From: Anaerolineae bacterium
GTDB lineage: Bacteria > Chloroflexota > Anaerolineae > Anaerolineales > Anaerolineaceae
DNA: 64,000 nucleotides
Reading direction: 5' to 3'
NCBI GenBank assembly: GCA_013178095.1
Contig: JABLXK010000004.1
Location: 248,001-312,000 of the forward strand
Positions 42,865-51,301 of this stretch are shown here, piece after piece; positions within the stretch are counted from its first letter, which is position 1, and each line of letters begins with the position of its first letter. The notes under the pieces are model-generated. The model was not told the DNA's origin, searched no databases, and saw only the letters and a program-made list of their open reading frames with translations. The position numbers and the translations under genes are program-made.

Positions 42865-43161
42865 TTGACCGATCAATTGCTCTTTTATCAAATGCGGTTC
42901 AAAGGATACATCCATGTAAACTGGACAGTTTAGCTTAGTTCATTCTGCGTTTCTCAGAGAGAAGATGGTAATACGATCCTGATCGGCGCAGCGGTTGACC
43001 AGGCAGCTTTGCAGGGATTGCTGGATTATCTTTTCGGCTTTGGAATAATTCTGCTCTCTCTGAAACGCATGGAGAAAAACCCCATTCCAAATCCAGGTGG
43101 CAAATTACTCAATGAAATCTATCGTATGAAAGAAAGGTGGAGACAAGTACATGGCAAATAA
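42865..43161 (+). pseudogene. small conserved gene interrupted by an in-frame amber codon
   Basis: The 42773-43150 gap contains one continuous reading frame from a TTG at 42865, with GAGGA upstream, broken by TAG at 42931-42933. Before the stop it reads LFYQMRFKGYIHVNWTV; after it SQREDGNTILIGAAVDQAAL and GLLDYLFGFGIILLSLKRME. Both parts match, in register, small proteins I know from Chloroflexota and Cyanobacteria that read WSEWF...GL...DQAALHGLL...LG.PLLSV. The TAG falls where those have tryptophan, so one G-to-A change explains it. The frame ends inside the radical SAM gene. No restart codon is convincing. Confidence 0.6.
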
Positions 43162-44644
43162 TACGCTTCTTAGGATGGGAATCGATTACATTGCCAGGCA
43201 TGGGCAATCAATCGCGCATAATCCAATCGCCCGCAAATTAATCATGAATCAGGCTATGAAAGCCGCAGAAAACGGTTATCGGGCAAATCTTCAAGCGGAG
43301 GAGTATCCGATTGGTGTTTGTCGCGACCGGTATGAGATGAATAAAGCTATCATCTATACTGCGGAACGGATATTAACAGGGCCGCATCCCATTGCAAATA
43401 CCTATATCCGAAAATTATCTGAGATCATGATCCAGAATATTGCTATGGATGGCGGGTATGTAAGCGCGCAGAAATCCTTTTTTAATCGCCATGGGCAGAG
43501 GCCGCCGGGTTTGCTGGTAGTCAGTCCAACCAAATCCTGCAACCTGTTCTGCACCGGTTGTTATGCTAATTCAGGTAACGCGAGTGAAAAACTAACTTGG
43601 CAGGTTTTCGATGAATTATTGACACAAGCCAAAGAAATATATGGCAATTTGTTCATTGTCATCAGTGGTGGTGAACCTTTTACATATAAAGATCAGGGAA
43701 AAACGCTGCTGGATATGGTCGAAAAGCATGGAGACATGTTTTTCATGTCCTACACCAACGGTACCTTGATCGATGATGCCACCGCCCGACGCCTGGCGCT
43801 AACTGGAAATTTCTCGCCGGCAATTTCAGTCGAAGGCTGGCGTGAGCGTACTGACGAGCGCCGTGGAAAAGGAACCTACGACAAAATCCTGGTAGCCATG
43901 GATAACTTGCGCAAGTATGGTGTGCCTTTCGGCATCTCTCTGACAGCCACCAAATACAACTGCGAAGAAATTATGACCGATGAGTTCATTGATCATTTCT
44001 TTTTTCAACAGGGTGCTGCTTATGGTTGGATATTTCATTACATGCCAATCGGACGTTCATTTACGACAGAACTGATGCCTACGCCTGAACAACGTTTGAA
44101 AATGCAACAACGTTCCTGGGAACTGGTACGCGAAAAGCACATCTTCTTGCCAGACTTCTGGAATCACGGTACCTTGGTGGATGGCTGCATCGCCAGCGGG
44201 CGCAGCAATGGCGGAGGTTACTTATACATCAACTGGGATGGGAAGGTAATGCCATGTGTCTTTGTTCCTTATGCAGCCACAAACATCAATACCATCTTCG
44301 CGGAAGGCAAAGACCTAAACCACGTATATGAAGAACCGTTCTTTAATGATATCCGCTCATGGCAGGATGCTTATCGAAAAAAGAACGGGAGCGGAAAACA
44401 TGGCAACTTGTTAGCGCCCTGCTTCATCCGCGACCATCATGATGTCATGCGGGAAATCGTTGCCAGGAACGAACCGGATCCCGAAAACGAACCGGCCAGA
44501 GAAGCCCTGCTGGACAAGGAGTACCGCGATAGCATGATCAAATATGGAAAGGATTATCAGGAACTGTCCAACCCATTTTGGGAAGAACATTACCTGCGCA
44601 ATTACGATTATAAAAAAGCGCTGGCAGAATTGGAAAACAAATAA
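43151..44644 (+). CDS. radical SAM protein
   Basis: 497 residues. The radical SAM cluster is CNLFCTGC (C130, C134, C137), followed by the GGEPF motif in VISGGEPFTYKDQG and an SxxxGTL-type segment. The first 120 residues are a helical extension without recognised motifs. The C-terminal third keeps cysteines in VDGCIASG, WDGKVMPCVF and APCFIRDHHD, which may bind a second iron-sulfur cluster in the SPASM manner. The reaction is unknown. It has GGAG eight bases upstream and follows the MalT-like regulator and the broken small gene, so it may be their output enzyme. Confidence 0.85.
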   Translation: MANNTLLRMGIDYIARHGQSIAHNPIARKLIMNQAMKAAENGYRANLQAEEYPIGVCRDRYEMNKAIIYTAERILTGPHPIANTYIRKLSEIMIQNIAMDGGYVSAQKSFFNRHGQRPPGLLVVSPTKSCNLFCTGCYANSGNASEKLTWQVFDELLTQAKEIYGNLFIVISGGEPFTYKDQGKTLLDMVEKHGDMFFMSYTNGTLIDDATARRLALTGNFSPAISVEGWRERTDERRGKGTYDKILVAMDNLRKYGVPFGISLTATKYNCEEIMTDEFIDHFFFQQGAAYGWIFHYMPIGRSFTTELMPTPEQRLKMQQRSWELVREKHIFLPDFWNHGTLVDGCIASGRSNGGGYLYINWDGKVMPCVFVPYAATNINTIFAEGKDLNHVYEEPFFNDIRSWQDAYRKKNGSGKHGNLLAPCFIRDHHDVMREIVARNEPDPENEPAREALLDKEYRDSMIKYGKDYQELSNPFWEEHYLRNYDYKKALAELENK

Positions 44645-44662
44645 CAGGATTTAATTTTTGAA

Positions 44663-44700
44663 ATAGCAGGTCAGATATGAAATCTGACCTGCTATCTTTT
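44663..44700 (+). terminator. terminator after the radical SAM gene
   Basis: ATAGCAGGTCAGAT-ATGAA-ATCTGACCTGCTAT, a perfect 14-base stem with a 5-base loop, then CTTTTT. It also lies just before the stop of the converging lipoprotein gene. Confidence 0.9.
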
Positions 44701-44706
44701 TAAGCC

Positions 44707-45156
44707 TTAATTATTCAAGGCACCTTGTTTGATCCAGTCATAGATGGTTTGGATCATTTCGTCCGGTAAGGGCGCGTCCGGCGGCATGCGCTTCATCCCG
44801 TCGCCGATCAACGCTTTATATAACATGCTGTTTTCCGGATCACCCGGGGTAACGTATTTAAGGATATCGTCGTAACTCTCAAGAAATACGCCTCCTTTAC
44901 CGCCGTGCGCTGCCAGCGCGTATTTCTCGAGGATCGGCCACACGTCCATGCTAAAACTGACAGTGGCTGCCGCATCGCCAGGTGCTGCAGCAGTGCCTTC
45001 GGATGCGTCCATGCTCTCTTGCGCGGGCTGCTCAACTGCCGGCGCGGTAGCGGCTTCTACTGCCGGTGCTGCGTCGGCTGTTTCCGGCGCGGCGCTGGCG
45101 CAAGCTCCTAAAAGCAAAGCGCCCAAAATGATCAAACCGCTGATTTTTATTTTCAT
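44707..45156 (-). CDS. cytochrome c-like lipoprotein lacking the heme motif
   Basis: About 149 residues: lipoprotein signal with lipobox LLGAC, an Ala/Pro/Glu-rich linker, then a domain shaped like the small cytochromes c of Planctomycetes and Chloroflexota. Matching parts are SFSMDVWPILEKY, VFLESYDDIL, TPGDPENSMLYKAL, RMPPDAPLPDEMIQ and IYDWIKQGA. The CxxCH heme site is ALAAH: both cysteines are alanine, while the histidine and the MPP methionine remain. Heme cannot be covalently attached. The ATG at 45156 has GGAGG five bases upstream. Function is unknown; a non-redox binding role is possible. Confidence 0.72.
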   Translation of the reverse strand: MKIKISGLIILGALLLGACASAAPETADAAPAVEAATAPAVEQPAQESMDASEGTAAAPGDAAATVSFSMDVWPILEKYALAAHGGKGGVFLESYDDILKYVTPGDPENSMLYKALIGDGMKRMPPDAPLPDEMIQTIYDWIKQGALNN

Positions 45157-45226
45157 AACAACCTCCAAGTTTTGCACAAGCATAAATGGAACTATTGTTA
45201 TGTTTTATATGACAATTATTAATTTA

Positions 45227-46141
45227 TTAGCGCTTTACCGGCCATACTCCCGCTATTTTGGTGAGCTGATCGGGAGCGATTTGCACCAGCAGCGTACCGA
45301 TAAAAACAATCAGCATAGCTGCGCTCTGCAGCGGTGAAAGCGTCTCGTGTAAAGCGAAGAAAGCGATCATGGCCGTGAAAAATGGAGATAAATTCAGGAT
45401 CATATTCACCTGGATGGCTTTCAAGTGCATGATGGCCTGGTTGTATAGAATATAACCCAACAGCGTATTGACCAGGATCATCCAAAGCAGGATTCCCCCG
45501 GCTTGCGGGGATATAACCGGTATTCCTTCCACAGCCAGCCCCAGGATCAAAGTAACGCCGCCTCCAAAGAGTAAAGGAAAAGCGGTTTGCGCCAGAAAAT
45601 GGACCTGGCGGTCGCGCGCCATGGAACGCCCCAATGTGGTATACCCGGCAAATCCGAGAATGCCGATCGCCAGCACGAAAAATCCCGGATCGCTGACCGG
45701 GATCTGCTGCGGATAAAAATATAAAGCGGTTCCTGCCAGCGCGATGACAATGCCGCAGACCTGTAAAATACCCGGTATCTCGCGCAGCCAGGTGATCCCC
45801 ATGATCAAAACCAGCGGCGTGACAAAACTCGTTAGAAACGAGACCGTTGTGGATGGCAGGCTTTGCAGGGCAAAATAGGTGCAGCCGTTGCCGATTGAAA
45901 AAGACAGCACGCCCAGTGCGCATAATTTGAACCAATGCCCCTTGAGCGTAGAAAAATCGAATTTACGGTGCTTCAGGTAAATTACCAGGAACAATCCCGC
46001 GGAAAAGAAACGCAGCCCGCCCAGGCTGATCGGCCCGATCTCCCGCACCAGGATGCGCGCCAGCACATACGTGGACGCCCATATGGCAGCGGTGACGAAT
46101 AATTTCGCCGTCGCCAACAGGGTTGTTTTATGCGCGCTCAA
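45227..46141 (-). CDS. EamA-family (DMT) transporter
   Basis: 304 residues with ten predicted helices in two EamA repeats. The first has FVTAAIWASTYVLARILV and RFFSAGLFLVIYL, the second begins near GILGFAGYTTLGRSMA. Substrates of this superfamily are amino acids, nucleosides or drugs and cannot be read here. The start is a TTG with GAGGGA upstream, overlapping the stop of the desulfurase-SelD gene by 3 bases, so translation is coupled. Confidence 0.85.
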   Translation of the reverse strand: MSAHKTTLLATAKLFVTAAIWASTYVLARILVREIGPISLGGLRFFSAGLFLVIYLKHRKFDFSTLKGHWFKLCALGVLSFSIGNGCTYFALQSLPSTTVSFLTSFVTPLVLIMGITWLREIPGILQVCGIVIALAGTALYFYPQQIPVSDPGFFVLAIGILGFAGYTTLGRSMARDRQVHFLAQTAFPLLFGGGVTLILGLAVEGIPVISPQAGGILLWMILVNTLLGYILYNQAIMHLKAIQVNMILNLSPFFTAMIAFFALHETLSPLQSAAMLIVFIGTLLVQIAPDQLTKIAGVWPVKR

Positions 46142-48366
46142 TTGGTTCCCTCGCCCATCGCCGTCTCCACCCGGATAAAGTAGTCTTGTTTCTCGATTAC
46201 TTTACCAATGACTGCCGCCAATTCCGAATTGGCTTGCATGGTTTGCAGGAATTGCCGCGCCTGGTTCTGCGGCAGGCTGATCAGCAGCCCGCCCGAGGTT
46301 TGGGCGTCATTTAAAAAGTATTGCAGCGTCTTAGAGATGTCTTTGCTATACGCCACAAAAGGCTCCGTGAATTCGAAATTGTTTTTGCTTCCCCCTGGGA
46401 GAATCCCCCCTGCAGCCAGGTCGAAAGCCTGCCCGAGCTGCGGAACTGTATTCGCGTAAATCACCGCGCTGACGTCGGACGCGCGCATCATGCCCAACAA
46501 GTGTCCCAACAAGCCGAAACCGGTCACATCCGTGCAGGCGTTTGCTCCGCTTTGCCGCATCGCATCGGCTGCGGATCGGTTCAATTTTGCCATCCAACCG
46601 ATGGCTTCGCGTGCCTGTGTTTCAGTGACCGCTCCCTGTTTTAACGCAGTTGAAAGGATGCCGGTTCCGATCGGTTTGGTCAACACCAGCACATCTCCGG
46701 CTTTGGCGCCGGCGTTGGTGCGGATCTGGTGCGGGTCGAGCGAGCCGGTTACGGCCAGCCCGAACTTGGGTTCGGTATCGTCCACAGTGTGGCCGCCAAT
46801 AATGGAAATACCCGCCTCCGCGGCCTTGTCCGCTGCGCCGCGCAGGATTTCACCCAACACGCTGATCGGCAGGCGGTTGCCCGGAAACGCCACCACGCTC
46901 AAGGCGAACAAGGGGGTGCCGCCCATGGCATAGACGTCGCTCAAAGAGTTGGCCGCCGAGATCGCGCCGAACTGGTAAGGATCATCCACGATCGGCGTGA
47001 AAAAATCCACGGTCTGCACCAATGCCAGATCGTCATTGATTTTGTAGACTGCCGCATCATCCCCGGTCTCGGTGCCCACCAGCACACGGCTGTCGCTGGC
47101 CGGGGGTAGATTTTGCAGCACTTTTTCCAGCAGCTGCGGCCGCAATTTACAGGCGCAGCCCAAACCATGCGTGTATTGGGTCAGGCGGACCGCATTGCCG
47201 TCATCAACCACTGCCTCCCCTGGGGCTTCAGGCTGCAAATTGCGGATAACGCGCCCGATCTCCTCGCTGGCGCGTTCGATTTCCTCGCTGCTGGTAAAGC
47301 GGCCCACTGAAAACCGAATGGTACCCATGGCATACTCAATCGGGACATGCATGGCTTGCAGCACGTGCGATACGTCCACGCGGTCCGTGTGGCAGGCAGC
47401 CCCGGCTGACGCTGCTACGCCGCTCAATTCAGCCAGTATGGTATTGGCTTCGATATTTTTAAAACTAATGCTGGAAGTGTTCGGCAGGCGCTTTTCCGCA
47501 TGCCCGTTCAACTTTGCCCAGGGGAATTGCTCGAAAATCCTGCTTTCCAGTAAATCGCGCATCTCGCTCATGTGAGCGCTGTAAGCTTCGAGGTTCTGGC
47601 TGATCAATTCGCATGCCTGCCCCAACCCGACGATTTCCAGCACATTTTCGGTGCCGGCGCGCAAGTTGCTTTCGTGTGATGCTCCGTGGATAATTTTTTT
47701 CAATTCCGTACCCGTGCGGATGTAGAGCGCCCCGATTCCTTTGGGCGCGTACAGTTTGTGCCCCGCGATGGAAAGCAGGTCGACGCCCAAATCATCTACC
47801 CGCGCCGGGATCTTTCCGATGGATTGGGCAGCGTCGCAATGCAGGAGGATATTGTGCCTATGCGCAATTTCGGAGATTTCAGTGATCGGTTGAATGGTTC
47901 CCACTTCATTGTTGGCATGCATTACCGAGATCAGGATAGTTTGCGGAGTGATTGCCCGTTCCAAAGCTTCCAGGTCAACTAACCCGGTTTCGTCCACTCC
48001 GATATAGCTCACCCGAAAACCCTGTTCCTCTAAATACGCGCACACTTCCAGCACCGCCGGATGTTCGACAGCCGTAGTGATGATGTGGTTTCCACGTCCG
48101 CGCTGCGCGAACGCGGCGCCTTTGATCGCCATGTTGTTCGATTCCGAACCCCCGCTGGTGAAGACGATTTCTTCGGCATGGCAGCCCAGCATACCCGCAA
48201 CCTGGCGCCGGGCTTGCTCAACCGCCAGTTTGGCTTCCACGCCGTAGGCGTGGCTGCTGGAGGGATTGCCAAAACTGCCGTACAGGAAAGGCAGCATGGC
48301 TTCCGCCACTTTGGGGTCGATTGGCGTAGTGGCGTTGTAATCCAGATAAATGGGTTTCTCGGTCAT
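46138..48366 (-). CDS. cysteine desulfurase (NifS/IscS) fused to selenophosphate synthetase (SelD)
   Basis: 742 residues in two complete enzymes. Residues 1-380 are a PLP desulfurase: SSHAYGVEAK, the PLP lysine K204 in AGHKLYAPKG, and catalytic C325 in AGAACHTDRVDVSHVL. Residues 390-742 are SelD: RLTQYTHGLGCACKL, with C404 at the catalytic Cys/Sec site, then GDDAAVYKI, SDVYAMGG and TDVTGFGLLGHL. The desulfurase side can release selenium from selenocysteine and pass it to SelD, which makes selenophosphate from ATP. The SelD active site is cysteine, not selenocysteine. No selA, selB or selC is in the window. Confidence 0.92.
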   Translation of the reverse strand: MTEKPIYLDYNATTPIDPKVAEAMLPFLYGSFGNPSSSHAYGVEAKLAVEQARRQVAGMLGCHAEEIVFTSGGSESNNMAIKGAAFAQRGRGNHIITTAVEHPAVLEVCAYLEEQGFRVSYIGVDETGLVDLEALERAITPQTILISVMHANNEVGTIQPITEISEIAHRHNILLHCDAAQSIGKIPARVDDLGVDLLSIAGHKLYAPKGIGALYIRTGTELKKIIHGASHESNLRAGTENVLEIVGLGQACELISQNLEAYSAHMSEMRDLLESRIFEQFPWAKLNGHAEKRLPNTSSISFKNIEANTILAELSGVAASAGAACHTDRVDVSHVLQAMHVPIEYAMGTIRFSVGRFTSSEEIERASEEIGRVIRNLQPEAPGEAVVDDGNAVRLTQYTHGLGCACKLRPQLLEKVLQNLPPASDSRVLVGTETGDDAAVYKINDDLALVQTVDFFTPIVDDPYQFGAISAANSLSDVYAMGGTPLFALSVVAFPGNRLPISVLGEILRGAADKAAEAGISIIGGHTVDDTEPKFGLAVTGSLDPHQIRTNAGAKAGDVLVLTKPIGTGILSTALKQGAVTETQAREAIGWMAKLNRSAADAMRQSGANACTDVTGFGLLGHLLGMMRASDVSAVIYANTVPQLGQAFDLAAGGILPGGSKNNFEFTEPFVAYSKDISKTLQYFLNDAQTSGGLLISLPQNQARQFLQTMQANSELAAVIGKVIEKQDYFIRVETAMGEGTN

Positions 48367-48379
48367 ACTGGAATTGTAT

Positions 48380-49183
48380 CTAAAAAATATCCAGTGTGCC
48401 TAATTTCTTGGCTTGAATCTCAAATACCTTGAATAGAAAATATCCGAGAATGGTCAGGATGATCCCGATTAATAACTCTTCTTTCAGTAACGGCATGATT
48501 TCCGTCAATGATCCCCCGGCAATGATGGTGCGCGCGCAGGCCACCCCGCGCGTCAAAGGCAGTCCGTTGGCGATGACCTGCATCCACGCGGGCAGTTCTT
48601 CCACCGGGATGTTCGCTCCCGAAAAGATCAGCAGCGCAAAATAAACCGTGTTATTGACCAACATCACGTTGCGGGTGATCAGGCTCAGGCAGCCCATCAA
48701 CAATCCCAATCCGGACGTGCTGAAAGTGGTCACAAGGATGGTTAACAATAATGCCAGCGGATTCGCCTGCGAGAGATCCAGCTTGAACAGCAGGATGCCC
48801 CAACCCAACCCGATAAACACGCCCAGCATGCCATCCAGGATGTGCATGAACGCCCTGCCGATGAACATCGCTCCGCGGTTGGCTGGGCAGCCGAACAGGT
48901 ATGGCAGCGTTCCCGTCCATCGCTCTCCTCCCACGCTCATAGTTACTCCGAATATGCCGCTGGAAGCGGCAAAGATCAGGGAGTTGCCAATCACGTAAAA
49001 CGATGCGTTGTTGCTGCCGCTGGCGTACGCGCCGATGAAAACAAAAAAGATCATGATGGTGAGCGGCGCCAGCACCTTGGAAGCCAGGTAAGTGGCCGGA
49101 TTCAGCCATCGGAATAAAGCCTTGTAAGAATAAAAAGCGCCTTCAAAAAAAATGCGCGTATTGCGGGAGATGCGTTCCATCAT
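48380..49183 (-). CDS. ABC-2 type transporter permease
   Basis: About 267 residues with six predicted helices, ABC-2 membrane family. Segments include KVLAPLTIMIFFVFIG, a short cytoplasmic GGERWTGTLPYLFGCPANRG loop, and SLITRNVMLVNNTVYF. The ATG at 49183 has GGGG seven bases upstream and starts one base after the stop of the preceding permease, so the pair is coupled. It probably forms a heterodimeric export channel with that gene, driven by the ATPase at 49984. Cargo is unknown. Confidence 0.85.
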   Translation of the reverse strand: MMERISRNTRIFFEGAFYSYKALFRWLNPATYLASKVLAPLTIMIFFVFIGAYASGSNNASFYVIGNSLIFAASSGIFGVTMSVGGERWTGTLPYLFGCPANRGAMFIGRAFMHILDGMLGVFIGLGWGILLFKLDLSQANPLALLLTILVTTFSTSGLGLLMGCLSLITRNVMLVNNTVYFALLIFSGANIPVEELPAWMQVIANGLPLTRGVACARTIIAGGSLTEIMPLLKEELLIGIILTILGYFLFKVFEIQAKKLGTLDIF

Positions 49184-49184
49184 G

Positions 49185-49982
49185 TCAGTTCCCCACAATA
49201 TCCAGTGTAGCATCCACGCGCGCCTTGCGTAAAATCACCTGGTATAACTTTCCCGAAATCAGGATATAGCTCAGGCTGAATGCCAGCATCCAACCCCAAT
49301 CCGCCAGGATCTGCCCGGTGGTCAATGTTCCCTGCGCTGCGCCGTGCAGCGCTTGCGCAGCCCAATACGGCGATAGCAGATACGAAATCGGAGTTGTCCA
49401 ACCCGGCAGCAGCGCAATGGGGAAAAGGAATCCGCACAGGATGTAAATCGGAAATTCCAGCGTATTGACCATGCGCGCGAAATCCGGGATCAGGATAAAG
49501 AATGACGCCAGGATCAACCCGAAGCAAACCAGCGCGAAAACGGTGACCAACAGCGATACGGCGAATAATGCCGGGCGCGCCAGCGTCAAGGGATAACCCA
49601 GGATCGTCGAGATCAACAGGTAACTGCCGATCATCGAACCCAGTGATTGCGCCACGTTGGCCAGCACTTTGCCGAAAATGATCATGCGCAGGGATGCGGG
49701 AGAAGCCACAAGTGGTTCCAGCGTCCCTGTCCAACGCTCGCCGGTGATGCTGTTGCCGCCGTTGAACAACAACGTGGTCCATAAACCGGTCATGCCCGAC
49801 CCGACCACCACGAAAATGGCGTAGTCCGGCCCTTTGCCTTTCAGCATCCATAAAGCCATTAATGCTACCAAAAGTGGTTGGATCAGAATGCCGAATATCA
49901 CAAACCCATCGGTCAGATTTTGCCGCATCTCGACTTCGAATGCCAGCAGCATCACGCGCAGGTTTTTTTGAACCTGGTTCAT
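49185..49982 (-). CDS. ABC-2 type transporter permease
   Basis: 265 residues, six predicted helices, ABC-2 family. It shares GERWTGTLEPLVASPASL with its neighbour, the conserved loop before helix 3, showing that the two arose by duplication. The ATG at 49982 has GGAGGGG nine bases upstream; an upstream open frame to 50162 lies inside the ATPase gene and is not coding. It starts one base after the ATPase stop. Confidence 0.87.
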   Translation of the reverse strand: MNQVQKNLRVMLLAFEVEMRQNLTDGFVIFGILIQPLLVALMALWMLKGKGPDYAIFVVVGSGMTGLWTTLLFNGGNSITGERWTGTLEPLVASPASLRMIIFGKVLANVAQSLGSMIGSYLLISTILGYPLTLARPALFAVSLLVTVFALVCFGLILASFFILIPDFARMVNTLEFPIYILCGFLFPIALLPGWTTPISYLLSPYWAAQALHGAAQGTLTTGQILADWGWMLAFSLSYILISGKLYQVILRKARVDATLDIVGN

Positions 49983-49983
49983 T

Positions 49984-50955
49984 TTATTTCGCCCCTCCCA
50001 CCAGCCGCACATAGGCGTCTTCCAGGGTCGGTTCGCGCGTGATGATCCTGCCCAGGCGCAGCCCGTTGAGGTTTTCCACCAGCATCGGGATGGCTTCCGC
50101 CCCTTTGGGCGTGTGCACCTGCAGCACCTGTACCTGATCGCGGTTTTCCAATGAAACCTCAACTACCCACTCCAGAGTTTTGATCTTTTCAATCTGGTCA
50201 GGCGGCATGCCGTACACTTCCACCTCCACCACCGACAGGTCCTGGACGTTCTCTTTCAATCTTTCGGGGGTATCCAGCGCGACGATCCTGCCTTTGTTGA
50301 TGACGGCGATGCGCTGGCATAGCGCATCCGCTTCGAACATGTAGTGCGTGGTCAGCAGGATGGTTTTATTAGCTGATTGCAGATTTTTAACAGTGGTGCG
50401 CAGTTCGCGCGCACCCACCGGGTCCAGCCCCATGGTCGGTTCATCCAGGAACAAGACTTGCGGGTCGTGCAGCAGCGCACGCGCGATATGCAGGCGCTGG
50501 CGCATCCCGCGCGAATATCCTTCCACTTTTTCGCGCTCGCGCCCCTGTAAACCGACCAGCTCGATCAGTTCAGGAATGCGTTTGCGGGCAACCTGAGTGT
50601 CCACATAATACAGGCTGGCAAAATAGCGCAAATTATCCAGCGCCGAGAGCCGCCAATACAACCCGCGTTCGCCGCCGAAGATAAAGCCGATGCGCGGGCG
50701 CACCTTGCCGGCGTCTTTCACCACATCCAAATCCAGAATGGTGGCGCTGCCGCCGCTGGGAATCAACAGCGTCGTCAGCATTTTCACCGTGGTGGTCTTG
50801 CCGGCGCCGTTCGGCCCCAACAGTCCAAACAATTCACCCTGGTGGATTTCGAAAGAGACGTCTTCAACCGCAACAACTTCTTTGACCTTGCGTTTGATGA
50901 TGCCATCCGAGCTTTTATATACCCGGCGCAGATTTCTTACGATGATTGCATCCAT
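49984..50955 (-). CDS. ABC transporter ATP-binding protein (DrrA-like)
   Basis: 323 residues. Walker A is GPNGAGKTTTVKML (near 47-60), the signature is YSRGMRQRLHIA, and Walker B is VLFLDEPTMGLDP. After the ATPase core a C-terminal 90-residue regulatory region of the DrrA type follows (VQDLSVVEVEVYG onward). It powers the two permeases downstream. Members export drugs, lipids or polymers; nothing in the neighbourhood names the cargo. No promoter is clear upstream; the divergent gene starts 80 bases away. Confidence 0.9.
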   Translation of the reverse strand: MDAIIVRNLRRVYKSSDGIIKRKVKEVVAVEDVSFEIHQGELFGLLGPNGAGKTTTVKMLTTLLIPSGGSATILDLDVVKDAGKVRPRIGFIFGGERGLYWRLSALDNLRYFASLYYVDTQVARKRIPELIELVGLQGREREKVEGYSRGMRQRLHIARALLHDPQVLFLDEPTMGLDPVGARELRTTVKNLQSANKTILLTTHYMFEADALCQRIAVINKGRIVALDTPERLKENVQDLSVVEVEVYGMPPDQIEKIKTLEWVVEVSLENRDQVQVLQVHTPKGAEAIPMLVENLNGLRLGRIITREPTLEDAYVRLVGGAK

Positions 50956-50994
50956 AAGGGATAATTCTAAAACATTTTCGGTTGTGATTTCTTA

Positions 50995-51000
50995 TATAAT
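50995..51000 (+). promoter_or_regulatory. -10 box of the mini elongation-factor-like gene
   Basis: TATAAT about 34 bases before the ATG, followed by the strong SD AGGAGG. The -35 region is poor. Confidence 0.4.
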
Positions 51001-51034
51001 GATAAAAGAATGGTTAAATAAGGAGGATACCCTT

Positions 51035-51295
51035 ATGTCTGGCGAACGCGTGGGTGAAGTGACCCATTACTTTGACCGCATTGCCGTTGCCGCCATCCTG
51101 TTGACCGGAACATTGCATAAAGGCGACCAGGTGCATTTTCTGGGTCACGGTTCCGATTTCTCGCAGGAGATCACATCCATCCAGGTGGAACACGAAACCA
51201 TTGAGACCGCAGTCAAAGGACAGGAAATAGCGGTCAAGGTGATCAAACCCGTCAAGCAGCATACCGCTGTATTTCTGGTGACCGGCGAAGAGTGA
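51035..51295 (+). CDS. stand-alone EF-Tu domain-2-like beta-barrel protein
   Basis: An 86-residue protein made of one translation-factor domain 2 barrel. HYFDRIAVAAILLTGTLHKG, then VHFLGHGSDFSQEITSIQ and GQEIAVKVIKPVKQHTAVF follow the pattern of EF-Tu/IF2 second domains. Similar mini proteins are annotated as translation elongation factor-like. No GTPase domain is present. It has AGGAGG eight bases upstream and stands alone between divergent and convergent neighbours. Function is unknown. Confidence 0.75.
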   Translation: MSGERVGEVTHYFDRIAVAAILLTGTLHKGDQVHFLGHGSDFSQEITSIQVEHETIETAVKGQEIAVKVIKPVKQHTAVFLVTGEE

Positions 51296-51301
51296 TTTTG
51301 C

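Noticed and set aside
42931-42933. Amber codon read as pyrrolysine
   Set aside because: No pyl genes or methylamine methyltransferases are seen, and the position is tryptophan in relatives as I recall, so simple mutation or sequencing error is likelier.
46138-48366. Selenocysteine (TGA) in SelD
   Set aside because: The catalytic position is an ordinary cysteine codon and no in-frame TGA is present.
49983-50162. Sixty-residue N-terminal extension of the ABC-2 permease
   Set aside because: It overlaps the ATPase gene in another frame, and its Cys/Arg/Trp-rich content is unlike a permease.
50690-51034. Longer version of the mini elongation-factor-like protein
   Set aside because: The extension overlaps the ABC ATPase gene on the other strand and the TATAAT/SD of the short form lies inside it.
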